The notes beneath the pieces were generated by a model. It saw only the letters and a list, made by a program, of their open reading frames with translations. It did no database searches and had not been told where the DNA came from. The position numbers and the translations under genes were made by a program. DNA of 64,000 nucleotides from Pseudofabraea citricarpa (taxonomy: Eukaryota; Ascomycota; Leotiomycetes; Helotiales; Dermateaceae), in NCBI GenBank assembly GCA_029641185.1, contig JAPWGK010000009.1, positions 632,501 to 696,500 on the forward strand. The letters run 5' to 3'. Below are positions 1-12,035 of this stretch, one piece after another; within the stretch, counting starts at the first letter, position 1; each line of letters opens with the position of its first letter.

Positions 1-2341
1 AACTTTGCGCCGGAATCTCGTCTGATATAAATTCTGAAGGTACTCGTGGAAGAGACGGGACAGAAGATCTTCGTTTGCTGGTTAACGTTACTCCAGGTGG
101 CGCTGGGAAGAGTAATTCAATCTTCTCATCAAACGTCATGCTTTTAGTGTTGTTCGGTAACAGCCTGGTCAGTCCTGAAGCGGTGGTAGGCGGCGGACGC
201 GGAAGCGGAGGAAGCTTAGTCGGACTTCCAGAACTGGAATAAAGGACGGATTTACGATTTGCAACAGAAGAGGCGGACTTGCTACGCCTGTGCGGTGGTG
301 GTGGCCCGGCATAAAATGAAGTTCTCTCTGTTCCATCTCTAGATGAACCCCTCTTCACTGGTCTCGGGCGATGTATGATCGATCCGGATGATTTCAGTTC
401 TCCAGGTTGAGAGAACACGGAAGCACTATCAGCAGTTTTTGGACGCTTTGCATACATATCTGGAGCTCCGTTAATGATTGTCTTCACTACACCTGGATTG
501 TCATAAACGATGTCGTTCATAAACATAACAGTCTGCTGTTGCTGTGGTGCTGCCTCTTTTGCTAAGGCTAATCGAGCCCGAGGGTTCCCTGGAAGTCCAA
601 TAACTTGCTTCATTTGCAGTGTAGGTTTCGGCAAAGCCTTCTCATCAAGGTCGTGATTCTGGCTTCGCGGTGATCGTCTACGCACCTCGTCACGGCCTGG
701 AGACAATGAAGCTGATGTTGAAGTAGCATTTGCTTCTCGTGACAGACCAGACGAGTCTCCACTTGGCACCGGTGACAAAGGTTGTCGTTTCGATCCCGGC
801 ATATCTTTCCTTGTGACACTTACACTTCTTCGCAGGGCCTCCTGGGCAGATTGAGTCGGTGGTTTTGGCGCGGGTCGATTCGCAACCAGACCAATACGAG
901 CACTAGCAGCTTGACGACGTTCACGCTCACTGGCAGCCGCAGTCTCTAAATCTACAGTTTCCATTCTAGGTCCGCTGTAACCTTCAGCATCCACGGCTAA
1001 TGGCTTGGAAATGCCTAAATTCCTAATGCTTGTCTTTGGAATTGGTTTTGTTCTAGCAAAGAGCGATTTCTTCTGCTGTGCCGTTGGAGCCGGAACCTTT
1101 AGTCCAGCAGTAGCGGATGGTCGAATTTGTGGTGCATATCCTCCCTGATTCGCTCCAAAACTACCTCCTAAAGGCGCAGACACAATCGATGGGAAAATGC
1201 CGCTTGATCCTCGATATCCTGGTGCATTTCTCATTTGTGTTGGCCCCTGGTCGTTCAACTCGACCTCTCGTACCCTTAGATCCGAGTAGTTTCCCTTGTT
1301 GTTTCCGTTGGACTGGAAGCCAGGCGAGTCCTGAGGTGTCGACGACGGGTTCACAACAAATAGACCATTCTTGGTATAACTACGTCCAACAATCGGAGAC
1401 CCATCAACGTTCACATCATCACGAAGGATTTCTCGGGTTGGCGGTAAGGGATTCATGAAAGGCGATTGGGCTTCTGGAGTAATGGCCTCGTCAATCCTGG
1501 GAGATACCAGGGCTCCTTGGAAAACAATAACGATCCCTATTTTTTGTCAACATGAACCACATAAAATACCAAACCTTGCGCACTAACCAACTAAGACCAC
1601 GAGACCGTTGGCTGGCAACACTGTTCTCAATATCAGGAGTATATTTTCCCACCCAAGTATCATTGGAACGCTCATTCCGGTCCAGAAAGCGAACCCAAAA
1701 ATTGTCACCACAACCGCCTTGCTTTGCTCTTGCCTATCGCTCGGTTGTCCTCCGCGCATGTCTCGAAAGAGGCCTAACGACAAAGCCTGGATGAGTAGAA
1801 CACCAATGATGATGGCGTCCAGAGCCAAAACGATTATTGATGCCGGTAGGAGGGACGTATATGCGACACAAAATGGCGTGAATTGAGGGCGAGTAAATCC
1901 AGCGAGCAGCCCTCCTGCAACAACTCTCAAACCCAAGATGATCTGTAGTATGACCCGCGCAGGTGTCAACTTTGTCCCATTTCCCACCGACCACAACAAA
2001 AACTGCTCCAAAACCACTCTTGCCAGTTGATCGAAAGCCGTGGTGAAGATCAGCCCTATTTGGCATGTCGTCGACGCCGTTGGAGATATCAGGAGATTCA
2101 GAAAGTCGATTTGCGCCCACAGGGCTGCGAACAACAGGAACAGCACGAGGACCAGCCTCCGGCCGTCCTGAAAAATAGTTGATCCATGACCTTTCCAGTA
2201 TACAAGTAAGGCACCCAAAGCTGCCTGCAGTAGAATCCCACTATACACATGTTAGCTAAAGCGCGCACCTTTACCTGAGATACCCAAGACTGACAATGAA
2301 AAAGCCGCGGACAAGCTCTGGATAGTGCCAGAAATAGCCAT
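1..2341 (-). CDS. Multi-pass membrane protein with long disordered tail (partial, 3' end off window)
   Basis: Three exons are inferred: 2341-2275, 2220-1588 and 1536-1, still open at the left edge. The first intron (2274-2221, 54 nt) uses GTAAAG/GCAG and the second (1587-1537, 51 nt) GTTAGT/ATAG; both are phase 1 and keep one frame. The first 250 residues or so form about seven hydrophobic segments, the last spanning the second splice junction. More than 450 residues follow that are rich in Ser, Pro, Arg and Gln with no recognisable fold, including QQQQ and PPPP runs. The plan resembles fungal seven-helix membrane proteins with a cytosolic tail, perhaps receptor-like, but I recognise no family motif and assign no function. 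It is divergent from the SREBP gene across 2.4 kb. The start chosen is the only ATG in frame with a splice into the first helix. Confidence 0.7.
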
Positions 2342-4200
2342 GGCGGCGATGATTAAATGAATGGAAGGGGAAGTTATTATATTTGGTAACCCAATCTATG
2401 GGAGGACGAAAAGAATTAGACGGTAGGTAGGCCCATACTGATCAAACTATCAATCCAAACAAACTCATGTCCAGCGACGATGACGGTGATGGCAGTTGAT
2501 TTCACAAGATCGCTGATCTTGGACTGGAGATGCAAGGTAAAGAGAGACACACAAAGAAGAGACCGGACGGCATGCGTTTGCCCGCCACACCTACTGTACA
2601 CCTACCACCTCCCCGTTCTTCGACTCACGAGTCTACGAGGGCCGAGAGGGAGCTCCATGCTGAGAACCAGCCACCAGCAGCAGTCAAACGACGATCAGGG
2701 CGAACGACGAGCTCGATTTGGCATGAAGTCCATCACAGATTGGCCTTCCTGGGGGCCCTGGAACGAGGGCTCTAACGATGACAAGCGACGGCATAGCGCG
2801 GGAAAGGCAGATTTGGCAGATATTGGTTTGCTGGGGACCTAACGATTGGCTGTCTGGCGTCCTTTGCGCCTGGGCAGCAGGGGGCAGAGGTCCAGTGCGT
2901 GGGGACTTTCCTTGCGAAAAACGTTTCGCTGTGAAACTCGATAAGTTTGGTGCGCCGGTCATATAACTCCCTGGCCCCTCTGCTGCATGGAGCCGCACGC
3001 CGAGCAACATACAACTGACAAATCGAGTGTACTGAGAGTACTGTAGGATCTCGAAGGAGTCAGAAGGCGGGCTTGGAGAGATCTATAAACGGTATTTCGC
3101 TGGTTGGCAGGAGTTGCAAGAGACGGGAGAACGCTGCTGCTGGCTGCTGATAGAGGCGATGGCCATCTCATTTGTTTCGAACAAACACCGTGGTCTGGTG
3201 TTGTTGTGTCGAAGAGAAAGAGAGGATGGGTGATGGGATTCCGGGAGGAGGAACGTGCGTCCGGTCATTGTACGCGATGCACGTGCCTGGGTTTGTTTCC
3301 TCGGTCCATCCCGAAATAGTCTCTCGGTTGCTGATTCTGACATTGTATTTATTAACTCGTCACCCAGAAGTTTCCGATCGGGAAGACGATCGCCAGAGAA
3401 AGGTCTGTCCTTGGTCCTGGCTCTCGATATTGCCGGTCACTCCAAACTTATCAGCGCCTGATAAGACAGTATCTGCTCCGGCTGAGGGGAAACAGTGGGA
3501 CATTTGTTTGGTTGTCGAAAATGAGCAGCGTGGTTCAGCCGACATCTCGAGGACTTCTAGTTGAAGGCATCCGAAGCATCAACAGCATGTCGGTTGCTGT
3601 AACTCCAACGGCTTGTTTACGAACACACTCAGGAGGTTTAGGAACTGGGTGCAGAACTGTAGCCGACTGAAACCAGTTAAGAAGTTCGGATAGCAACAAG
3701 GAGAGATGTGCCCTGGGTCGTTCCTCAGCAGATGCCGAGACTTAGGAATGGTATGCTAACTAAATATATCTTCATGTGGATCGGTAGGTTTGATGAGGAC
3801 TCTGTCAAGCGGTTCAATCAACCAGACACAATCATTACAAAGTACGGGCCTGATATGCAGGATAAAGATATACTTGCCGCGTGTGTCTTGATCGCAGCCA
3901 TTCCCAGTCTTTGATAAGATTTGGCATCATTAGGTTGGTCCCTTCAGAACAGGTGGTGAGCAAGGATTCGTAGTATGCCTTATGCTTGCCACAAATCAGA
4001 TGACTTTCTGGACGCTTCTTCGTTGCTGTTCAGTGTGGTATTTCATCATGACATACTTTTCATGTCAGGTACTTCTAAGAGGTCGTACAGTTAGAAACTT
4101 GGGTTGGTTGAGTAAATAAACACACTATTCCGTCTCGGGTACAGTACTTGACAACACAAGGTCGGAGAGCACAGGGCAGAGGTTAGAGGGCAGAAGGGAG

Positions 4201-4245
4201 AGGTCAGAGGTTAAAGGTCAAAGGTCAAAGGTCAAAAGGTCAGAG
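4201..4245 (+). repeat. AAAGGTC direct repeat array
   Basis: The 7-bp unit AAAGGTC occurs three times in perfect tandem within this stretch. A diverged copy precedes it and a one-base-longer copy follows, all on the + strand. It lies about 500 bp upstream of the SREBP start codon and just before the first CACGTG box. It could be a tandem protein-binding site or simple-sequence slippage. Confidence 0.7.
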
Positions 4246-4264
4246 TGTCGAACCTTAGGTGTTC

Positions 4265-4422
4265 CACGTGTCCCATATCACGTGGTTTGGTTCGAACCCT
4301 TTCGTCTTGCAAGTCTAGACTCTTGATTATTCCTTATCCTTTACTAGAAGACATTGATCCCATCTCTACTCTGATTCCCGGCTATTATCCTTCGCCATTC
4401 CCCCTCTCTCCAACATCACGTG
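4265..4422. promoter_or_regulatory. Three CACGTG E-boxes upstream of SREBP gene
   Basis: Perfect CACGTG palindromes lie at 4265-4270, 4279-4284 and 4417-4422; the second and third read ATCACGTG. The first two are 14 bp centre to centre. SREBP-type bHLH factors are known to bind E-boxes as well as sterol regulatory elements, so autoregulation of the downstream gene is a reasonable inference. Other bHLH factors could equally use them. Confidence 0.55.
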
Positions 4423-4738
4423 CACGCAGCCCTCAGCATGACAGACTTCCGCGCTAAGCCCGAATTCGGCATTTCGTCTCTCTCGCTTCGCCAGAATCGT
4501 ATGATCACAGCAAATGCGCGGTTCTGGACTGATTCATCGTACGACCCCCCTTCACAGAGTCCATAGGCAAAGAGAATACACAATGTTCATCCAACTACTT
4601 TCTTCCTTCTGCTTGTGATTGCATGTAAATCCTTGTCTGACCACCTCAATACTAGTTGATTCTCACCTGAGAGAGCCACAAACTCTCGTGGTATCTGCTC
4701 ACTTTCCCAGGGCGCAATAGGCCGCCTGCAAGCAAGCA

Positions 4739-7563
4739 ATGGCATCAACAATTGACCCCTCCGCCCTCTCCGGCATCTCAGCTGGCCTTGGGTCTACGAA
4801 TGGCTTCGACGATAAATCTTTCGGAGACCCCCTGGCCTTTGAAGAGGAGCCTCTCTTCTCTGCGGAGTGGGACTTGCAAGACACGCCACCATACGATGGC
4901 CTGTATTCAACACCTCTTTCTTGGGATCCTCCAGAGCCAAAAGGCATTCAACAGCAGAATTCAGATATAGGCGGTTATGCGACAGCCAGTACGCTTACGC
5001 CAGCGCAGCAGGAGAAACTACGAAGCATTGCGATGCCCCAGCATCTCCAGTACCAAACCAAAGGAAGCCCAAACTCGACAACAAGCACCTACAAGAGTGC
5101 CTCCATATCCTCACCCGACCAGGGCGACCAAAGCCGGAAGCGCAAGTCATCAGCAGAAGTGGACGAGGACGACGACGACGAATCGAACGGCCAACATCCT
5201 CCAGTCAAGAAGACGGCACACAACATGATTGAGAAGCGATATAGGACCAACCTGAACGACAAGATCGCGGCGCTGCGGGACAGTGTGCCGAGTCTACGGA
5301 TCATGTCGAAGAGTGCCCGGGGTGAGGACACAGCCGATGATAGGGAAGACCTTCAAGGTCTAACTCCGGCTCACAAACTCAACAAAGCGACTGTAAGTGA
5401 ATCGTGATTTCATGACATTGTCTCTCACTACCCCCCAAAAAACGCCCCAACCTTCAAACCCGAAACAAACGATGAAACGAATAAAAACTAATGAAGATAT
5501 CTCTCTAGGTACTTAGCAAAGCTACCGAGTATATTCGTCATTTGGAGAAACGAAACACTCGATTGAGTGACGAAAATGCGGCTATGAAAGCCCGTATAAA
5601 TGCGTTCGAGAAATTGTTCATGGCTGGTTCTATGGGATTCAATCCGGCTCCTCCTATCACTCACGCCTTCCAATATCCTCAGGACTACAATACGCCTGGC
5701 CCATCACCTATTGCTGATCCGCAAGGCATGATCCAGGTACCGGATGATATACGTAGACTTCATGCAGCCCAACTTGGACAGCAGACTTATTCGGTACCAC
5801 AAGAGCACTTTCAACAAAGCCGACAACCAATTGGCCCTAATGGATGGCAAACTGGTGGTGGCTACTTTGGAAAATTGATGGTTGGTTCGTTGGCCGGTCT
5901 TATGGTCATGGAGGGGTTCAGCGAAGCAGAACAAGATACGGATACGCCAGGAGCTCGTGGTCTCTTTGCTGTTCCTACTCAACTCATCGGTACATTGAGC
6001 AAGTCGCTTCGATCCTCAGCAGACATAAGTGTCCTTGGATATCATGTTTCAGCAACACAAACACTTGGCTATATGAAACTCCTCCTCGTGTGCGGAGCCC
6101 TTCTATACGCTTTTCTACCTTCTCTGTTCGCCAAAAAGTCAAAGACCGAAGGAAGCAAAGCACAAGTAGCTTCCCTGGCTGCAGCCCCATCATTGGCTTC
6201 TTCTATCTCAGTACGTCGTCAAGCCTGGCTCACAGCGATTCAAAATGTTTGGGTGCCTCGCCACAACTTCTTCCTCGAAGCTGCAGCACTACTTCTCAAA
6301 ATGGCAAAGTTGAGCATTCGTAACATGATCGGTGCTCCGGGATATGCTCTCTTGACTGGCATTACTGAGGAGCAAGAAGTAGCCAGAATAAAGGCTTGGA
6401 CCATTGCACTCGACGCTCAGTTGGCTGGCGGTGACGTTGAAGTCAGCAAGAGTCGTCTGACCCTGACTCTTCTAGCATCTGGTACTTTGCCAGATACGCC
6501 TGCACGCCTCATGTTAAAAGCTCTACATATCCGAGTTCTGCTATGGGAGGTTGGCAATGCGGGATTCAATGGTTTTTATATGTTCCAGGAACTGGCTGCG
6601 AAGCTTGCTAGGTGGAAGTGGGATGAAGCAAAACAATTGCAGAAACTGTTAGCCCACGTAAAGCGTGCTGAGGAAGATGAACTCCCCGATCATCTCGCCG
6701 CTCTCTTGGAGCAAGATTGCGATGATGTTCTAGGCAACAATATAGGACAACGAGCCTACAATCTCGCGTGGAATCTCCCTACAACGCACAACAACAAAGA
6801 TTTCAATGATGGCATGGATGGAGTCGTCGATGATTTCGCAATCAAAAGTCCTCTTGATGCTATTTCAGCATGGTATTCTAGCATCGCTCTTCAACGCGTG
6901 CTACCCAAGAGTCTCGAGACTGAGCCCTCGCCAGAGTTGGAAACCTCGATCAGTGAGGGTATCTCTCTTGCCATTAAGACGGCTCCTGTCGGCTCCGGGG
7001 CCCAGATTCGTGCGTTGGTAGCCAGAGCTGTCTTGCTCAAAGCGAAAAGAGGCTTCAATATTGCTGCTGCAATGCAAGCCCTTGGTCCTCTTGAATCTCC
7101 ACGCCCCAAGACAGAAGATTCTGTCCCAACTTTAATCAACACACGGACATCTACTACGGCTCTACCTGATATCAACATGTCCCTCCGATGTGCAATGGCC
7201 ATCGCTCACCTTGAGCGTTTCCCATGCCCAGCAAACCCCACTGCTGCTCATCGCATTATCAGCAGCATTACTCCTGTTAATCTGACCCTTCTTGGATTTA
7301 CAGCTGCTTTCAAGTTGATGGAGAAGCTTAATGATCATGAGCTTGCCGCTGCCAGTTGTACCAGATCGCTTGAAAGGTTGGCTGGCAATCTCCGGATTTG
7401 GATTGGTGGAGAAGAGGGCATGAACAGTGGCCTGAGCAATGATGCGAAGAGGAGTGCTGTTGAAAGATGTTTGGCGGTTACTAAAAAAATTGTCGGTATG
7501 GAGACAGAAGTTGACGCTGGGTATGAAAGTATGAGCGGTGATGACAGTGGTGACGGCTGCTAA
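4739..7563 (+). CDS. srbA: SREBP-like bHLH transcription factor
   Basis: Two exons (4739-5392, 5509-7563) joined by a 116-nt phase-0 intron give 902 residues. The basic region around residues 157-175 reads [16 protein letters not shown]. It carries the Tyr in the RYR motif that marks SREBPs, where other bHLH factors have Arg. The intron falls inside the HLH, between LNKAT and VLSKA. Two hydrophobic segments follow near residues 340-355 and 406-425, then a long conserved C-terminal half of the kind seen in fungal SREBPs (DUF2014). From family knowledge, such proteins sit in the ER membrane and are released by proteolysis under low sterol or oxygen to activate ergosterol and hypoxia genes. An acidic run (about 142-146) and Ser/Thr-rich N-terminus fit an activation domain. 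The symbol follows the Aspergillus orthologue type; strict orthology is not tested. Confidence 0.93.
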
Positions 7564-8533
7564 AAAAAATCCTTCTATTAATTATTTGGGCCTTCAAGTT
7601 TGAATGGCTTTTGGGAGGGTGTTTTTGGAGTCGTCTTCTGTTCTCAACATCACTTGATTAGTACAATATCTGGGCGGCGGGGGTTACACGGATGGGACGG
7701 ACTCAAGGCATGGGTCTACGGTATAAGGCTTACAAATCTCCTATGTTATACTATTAGAAAGAACAAAATTGTGTTACTTCTTGTTATGATTTCTATCCAC
7801 TGATCATTATTATCTCATGACCACTTCCTAAATGGCTAAAAGGTTTGCTATCTGTGTGAAATTGTGTAGGAGCAGGGCTCTTGGAGGGTCTCCGCACAAG
7901 TTCTCCTCTTTCTTCCCGTGAAGATGAGAATTTTATGTTTTATATCTGCATTTCCGGAGGCTCGACGCGTAGCTCTAAGCATCTCCTTTGGATCTCCGCG
8001 CCCTTAGCCGCTTTAGCGACGCTCCACTAAAGCAGGTGGGAGTGTTCTTATTGACGAACCAGAAGACGCAGAGTGCTTATCGGCACTCGTTATCAGTGAT
8101 CGGCGAAAGGTACAGCAGCAAACAATTGTTGAGGGCCGAGGAAAAGCTACACGGAGGTATACAGCAAGAGGTCCCTTATCGCCAGGTGTTGATGGGTAGT
8201 CTTGGGGAGGGGGCCGATGATGTAGGTTCTCCGGGCGCATGGCAGGTAAGATGGATGGAAATACATGCATGCTGACTGGCTGCTCTGGCCAATCTGAGTC
8301 TGAGGTCCTTCGTTCTCCACGGAATTGGTTTTATCTTGCGGGTTACACGAAGTAAACTCCCTATGCTCTCTCTCTCTAAATCTTTGACTCTTTTTTTTGG
8401 CCTTCTTCCTCGTCTCACTTTTGTCACGCATGAATTTTGCTCGTTTCTTCCGTCTCGAGTTCTTCTCTTATTCTGCTGCTCCTGCGTCTCCTTCCTTGAT
8501 GCGATAATACTGTCGACTCGTCGAGTTGCGATC
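7564..8533. other. Intergenic: SREBP 3' side and nitrite reductase promoter
   Basis: No gene was found. The left part is presumed 3' UTR of the upstream gene. The right 460 bp hold a cluster of GATA-factor sites, listed separately, and a pyrimidine-rich leader directly before the start codon. Confidence 0.6.
8077..8507. promoter_or_regulatory. Cluster of five HGATAR sites upstream of nitrite reductase
   Basis: Matches to HGATAR or its complement lie at 8077-8082, 8090-8095, 8176-8181, 8331-8336 and 8502-8507. This consensus is bound by AreA/NIT2-type GATA factors, the known global activators of nitrate and nitrite assimilation genes. The closely spaced pair at 8077-8095 is the best candidate. 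Function is inferred from position and motif only. Confidence 0.5.
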
Positions 8534-11500
8534 ATGTCGGATAATTGGCAACCACAAGTGCCCGTTGAGGAAATCAAGGCCGGGCCGATCGAGGGTGGTC
8601 CTGATGGAGTAAAGGGCTCAGAGAACGAGAGCCATGGTGGCCCAAGGAAGAAAGTCGTCGTTGTGGGATTGGGAATGGTGGGCATCAGTTTCATGTGAGT
8701 CTTGGAAAACAAAACTTCTCAGGCCGGGTTCTTGTACTGATGCGGCGTGCAGTGAGAAATTAATGAAGCTGGATGCAAAGCGACGCGAGTATGACATTAT
8801 AGTCATCGGCGAAGAATCGCATCTCGCGTACAACAGAGTTGGGTTGACCAGCTTCTTTCAGCATCGCAAGGTCGAGAATCTATATCTGAATCCTAAAGAA
8901 TGGGTATGTCCTCCCCCGGATTCAACAGCCAGGATCGGATAGGATACTAATTATGAAAATCCAAATAGTACTCAAATGTTCCTGAGGGATCTTTAAATTA
9001 TCACCTGAATACGAGAGTTACTGAAATTCACGTTGAGCAAAAGGTCGTGTCTTGTTCGTCAGGCGAAACAGTACCATATGATGTGTTGGTCATAGCGACC
9101 GGTTCAGATGCACTCGTTCCTAAGCACACACCAGGTCACGATGCAAAGGGTGTTTTCGTGTATCGAACAATCGAAGATCTGGAAAAGTTGATCGAGTGGT
9201 CGGCTTCACGGAAGGGTACTTGCGGGGCCGTTGTCGGTGGTGGTCTTCTGGGATTGGAAGCTGCTAAGGCCATGATGGATTTAGAAGCTTTCGAGAAAGT
9301 AAAACTCATTGAGCGAAACCGGTGGGTGCTGAGCCGACAACTGGACGGCGATGCGGGAGGCTTGGTTGTTGAGCAGGTCAGGGCACTGGGATTAGAAGTC
9401 CTGCTCAGCAAGAGAGTTGGCAAAATCGAAGTTACCGACGACAATACCGTTAGAGGTGTTGTATTCGAGGATGGTGAGCAGATGGACTGCTCGACAATCT
9501 GCTTCGCTATCGGCATCAAAGCAAGAGATGAATTGGCAAGAAAAGCTGGCATCAAATGTGCAGATCGAGGTGGCGGAATAATCGTCAACAACGACCTGAG
9601 CACGAGTGCTGAGAATATCTACGCAATCGGCGAGTGTGCGAGCTGGGAGAATCAGACTTTCGGTTTAATCGCTCCAGGTATTGAGATGGCCGATGTATTA
9701 TCTTTCAACCTTACGCAAGCAAAGGTGCATGCATACAGGAAGTTCAAGAGACCAGATCTCAGTACAAAATTAAAGCTGTTAGGCGTGGAGGTTGCAAGTT
9801 TTGGGGACTTCTTCGCTGATAGAGATGGGCCAAAATATATGCCGTTGAGGGCCGCGAAAAGGAAAGAGGAGAGCCAAAATATGGTCAAAACGCTCACTGA
9901 TGGACCAGCACCGTCTCCAGTCAAGGCATTGACTTACAAGGACCCATTTCAGAACGTCTACAAGAAATACCTGTTTACTCTGGACGGAAAATATCTTCTT
10001 GGGGGAATGATGATCGGAGACACAAAAGATTATGTCAAGCTCGTTCCAATGGTCAAAAATCAAAAGATGCTAGATGTACCTCCCAGTCAGTTTATTCTCG
10101 GCGCCAGCAAGGAAGGTGACGAGGGTGGTGACGATTTAGACGACGACACTCAAATCTGCTCGTGTCACAATGTCACAAAAGGTGATGTTGTAAGTGCAGT
10201 AAAAGATGGAACCTGTAAGAGCATCGGCGATGTCAAATCCTGTACGAAGGCAGGGACTGGATGTGGTGGTTGCATGCCCTTGGTCACAAGTATTTTCAAC
10301 ACACAGATGAAGGCGATGGGGCAAGAAATCAAGAACCACATCTGCCCACATTTCAACTACTCGAGAGCAGATCTCTACAACATCATCTCGGTCAAGAAAC
10401 TGAAAACACTCGGAGAAGTCATGAAAGAGGCAGGAAACGACAGAAATAGTTTAGGATGCGAGGCTTGCAAGCCCACTGTCGGATCCATCTTTGCATCACT
10501 TTACAACCAACACGTCATGGATAAACCAGTTCACGGTCTTCAGGAAACGAACGATCGTTATCTGGGTAATATTCAACGGAACGGGACATACTCTATCATT
10601 CCTCGAGTGAGTGCCGGAGAGATCACCCCAGAAAAGTTGATTGTTATGGGCAATGTGGCGAAGAAGTACAACCTCTACACGAAAATCACCGGAGGTCAAA
10701 GAATAGACATGTTTGGCGCGAAGAAACAAGATCTCATTGCTATCTGGTCAGAACTGATAGCAGGTGGATTGGAGAGTGGTCACGGATATGCCAAGTCTCT
10801 GCGAACAGTAAAGAGTTGTGTTGGTTCAACATGGTGTCGATATGGCATCGGGGATAGTGTCGGTATGGCCGTCAGATTGGAAGAGAGATACAAAAGTATT
10901 CGAAGTCCGCACAAGATGAAAGGGGGAGTAAGTGGCTGCGTTCGTGAATGTGCCGAGGCCCAAAACAAAGAGTGAGTGTCATCTCTCTAAGCAGTTCTAA
11001 CCCTTTAGCTAATTAATTGGCAGCTTTGGTCTTATCGCCAGCGAAAAGGGATTTAATATCTTTGTTGGTGGAAATGGCGGTGCATCGCCGAAACACAGCG
11101 AGCTTTTAGCAAAAGATGTTCCTCCCGACGATGTGGTTCCAATTCTCGACAGATATCTTATGTTCTACATCCGGACTGCTGATAAACTTCAACGCACAGC
11201 TCGTTGGCTGGAAGCATTGCCAGGCGGAATTGCTTACCTGCGATCGGTTATCCTGGAGGACAAGCTGGGGATCTGCGCTTCTCTCGAGGCACAGATGGAA
11301 GCACTAGTAAACACATTCTTCGATGAATGGGCCGAAGCAGTCAACGATCCAGAACGACGGAAGAAGTTCCAGCAATTCAACAACACCACTGAGACGCTTG
11401 AAACTATGGAGACGGAGCTAGACCGAGGTCAATCAAGACCCGTCTACTGGGCAAAAGAGAGCGTCAAGGAAGATTTCAAAAACACCAAGTGGACATCGCT

Positions 11501-12035
11501 CAGCTGGCAGCCGATCATCGAAGCATCGCATTTCGCAGGCTCAGAACAATCGCCCAACGGCATCTCGGCGAATGTCAAGCGAGGCGATACGCAACTAGCC
11601 ATCTTCAAAGTCCGCGGGAAGTACCTTGCCTCTCAACAGATGTGTCCTCACAAGCGGGCCTTCGTGCTCTCAGACGGCCTGATCGGAGACTCGGGCGATA
11701 AGCTCTGGGTGTCTTGCCCGTACCACAAGCGCAACTACGAGCTGAACGGCGAGCAAGCTGGCCGGTGCCAGAACGACGAGGAAGTCAGCATCGCCACGTT
11801 CCCTGTCGAGGAGCGTGATGATGGCTGGGTCTATCTCAAACTCCCGCCCGTCCATGAACTCGACGGCGTGCTCGGCACGAGTAAGTGGATGGTCAAGAAG
11901 GGCGAGAGCGGCCCGAACCCATTCGAGAAGTTGGACAGGCGCATCGGACCTAACGGGACGCGTTTGAAGGGGAGAAAGCCCCTCGAGGCGAAGAAGGAGT
12001 TGGTTGCTGCTGGAGGCGGCGGCATCGATTGGTAA
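8534..12035 (+). CDS. niiA: Assimilatory nitrite reductase [NAD(P)H]
   Basis: Exons 8534-8694, 8753-8903, 8969-10971 and 11024-12035 give 1108 residues, close to known fungal enzymes (about 1100-1180). The enzyme reduces nitrite to ammonium in the cytosol. Domains in order: an FAD/NAD(P)H oxidoreductase with [10 protein letters not shown] near the N-terminus and a second nucleotide site [10 protein letters not shown]; a BFD-type [2Fe-2S] domain with CSCHN and CGGC near residue 500; ferredoxin-like half domains; siroheme/[4Fe-4S] ligands C-x5-C near 719 and C-x3-C near 760; and a C-terminal Rieske domain with CPH near 978 and CPYH near 1002. The last intron lies just after the second siroheme cysteine pair. 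No nitrate reductase gene lies beside it. Upstream GATA sites suggest nitrogen control. Confidence 0.97.

Larger units (their letters stand above)
2342..4738. other. Long intergenic region between divergent genes
   Basis: No supportable gene was found. Reading frames here are short and lack codon structure or recognisable motifs. The right third is the presumed promoter and 5' leader of the SREBP gene and holds the AAAGGTC direct repeats and three CACGTG boxes listed separately. The remainder shows nothing specific. Confidence 0.6.

Noticed and set aside
2221..2274. Shorter 34- or 44-nt intron in the left-edge gene ending at TATAG
   Set aside because: Both put exon 2 out of frame; the 54-nt intron ending GCAGGCAG keeps the hydrophobic frame open.
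3708..3914. 68-codon + strand frame upstream of the SREBP gene
   Set aside because: No motif, no codon bias and no splice partner; likely chance.
4201..4245. Nuclear-receptor response element (AGGTCA direct repeats)
   Set aside because: The half-site resemblance is real, but ascomycetes have no nuclear receptors of that family; kept only as a repeat.
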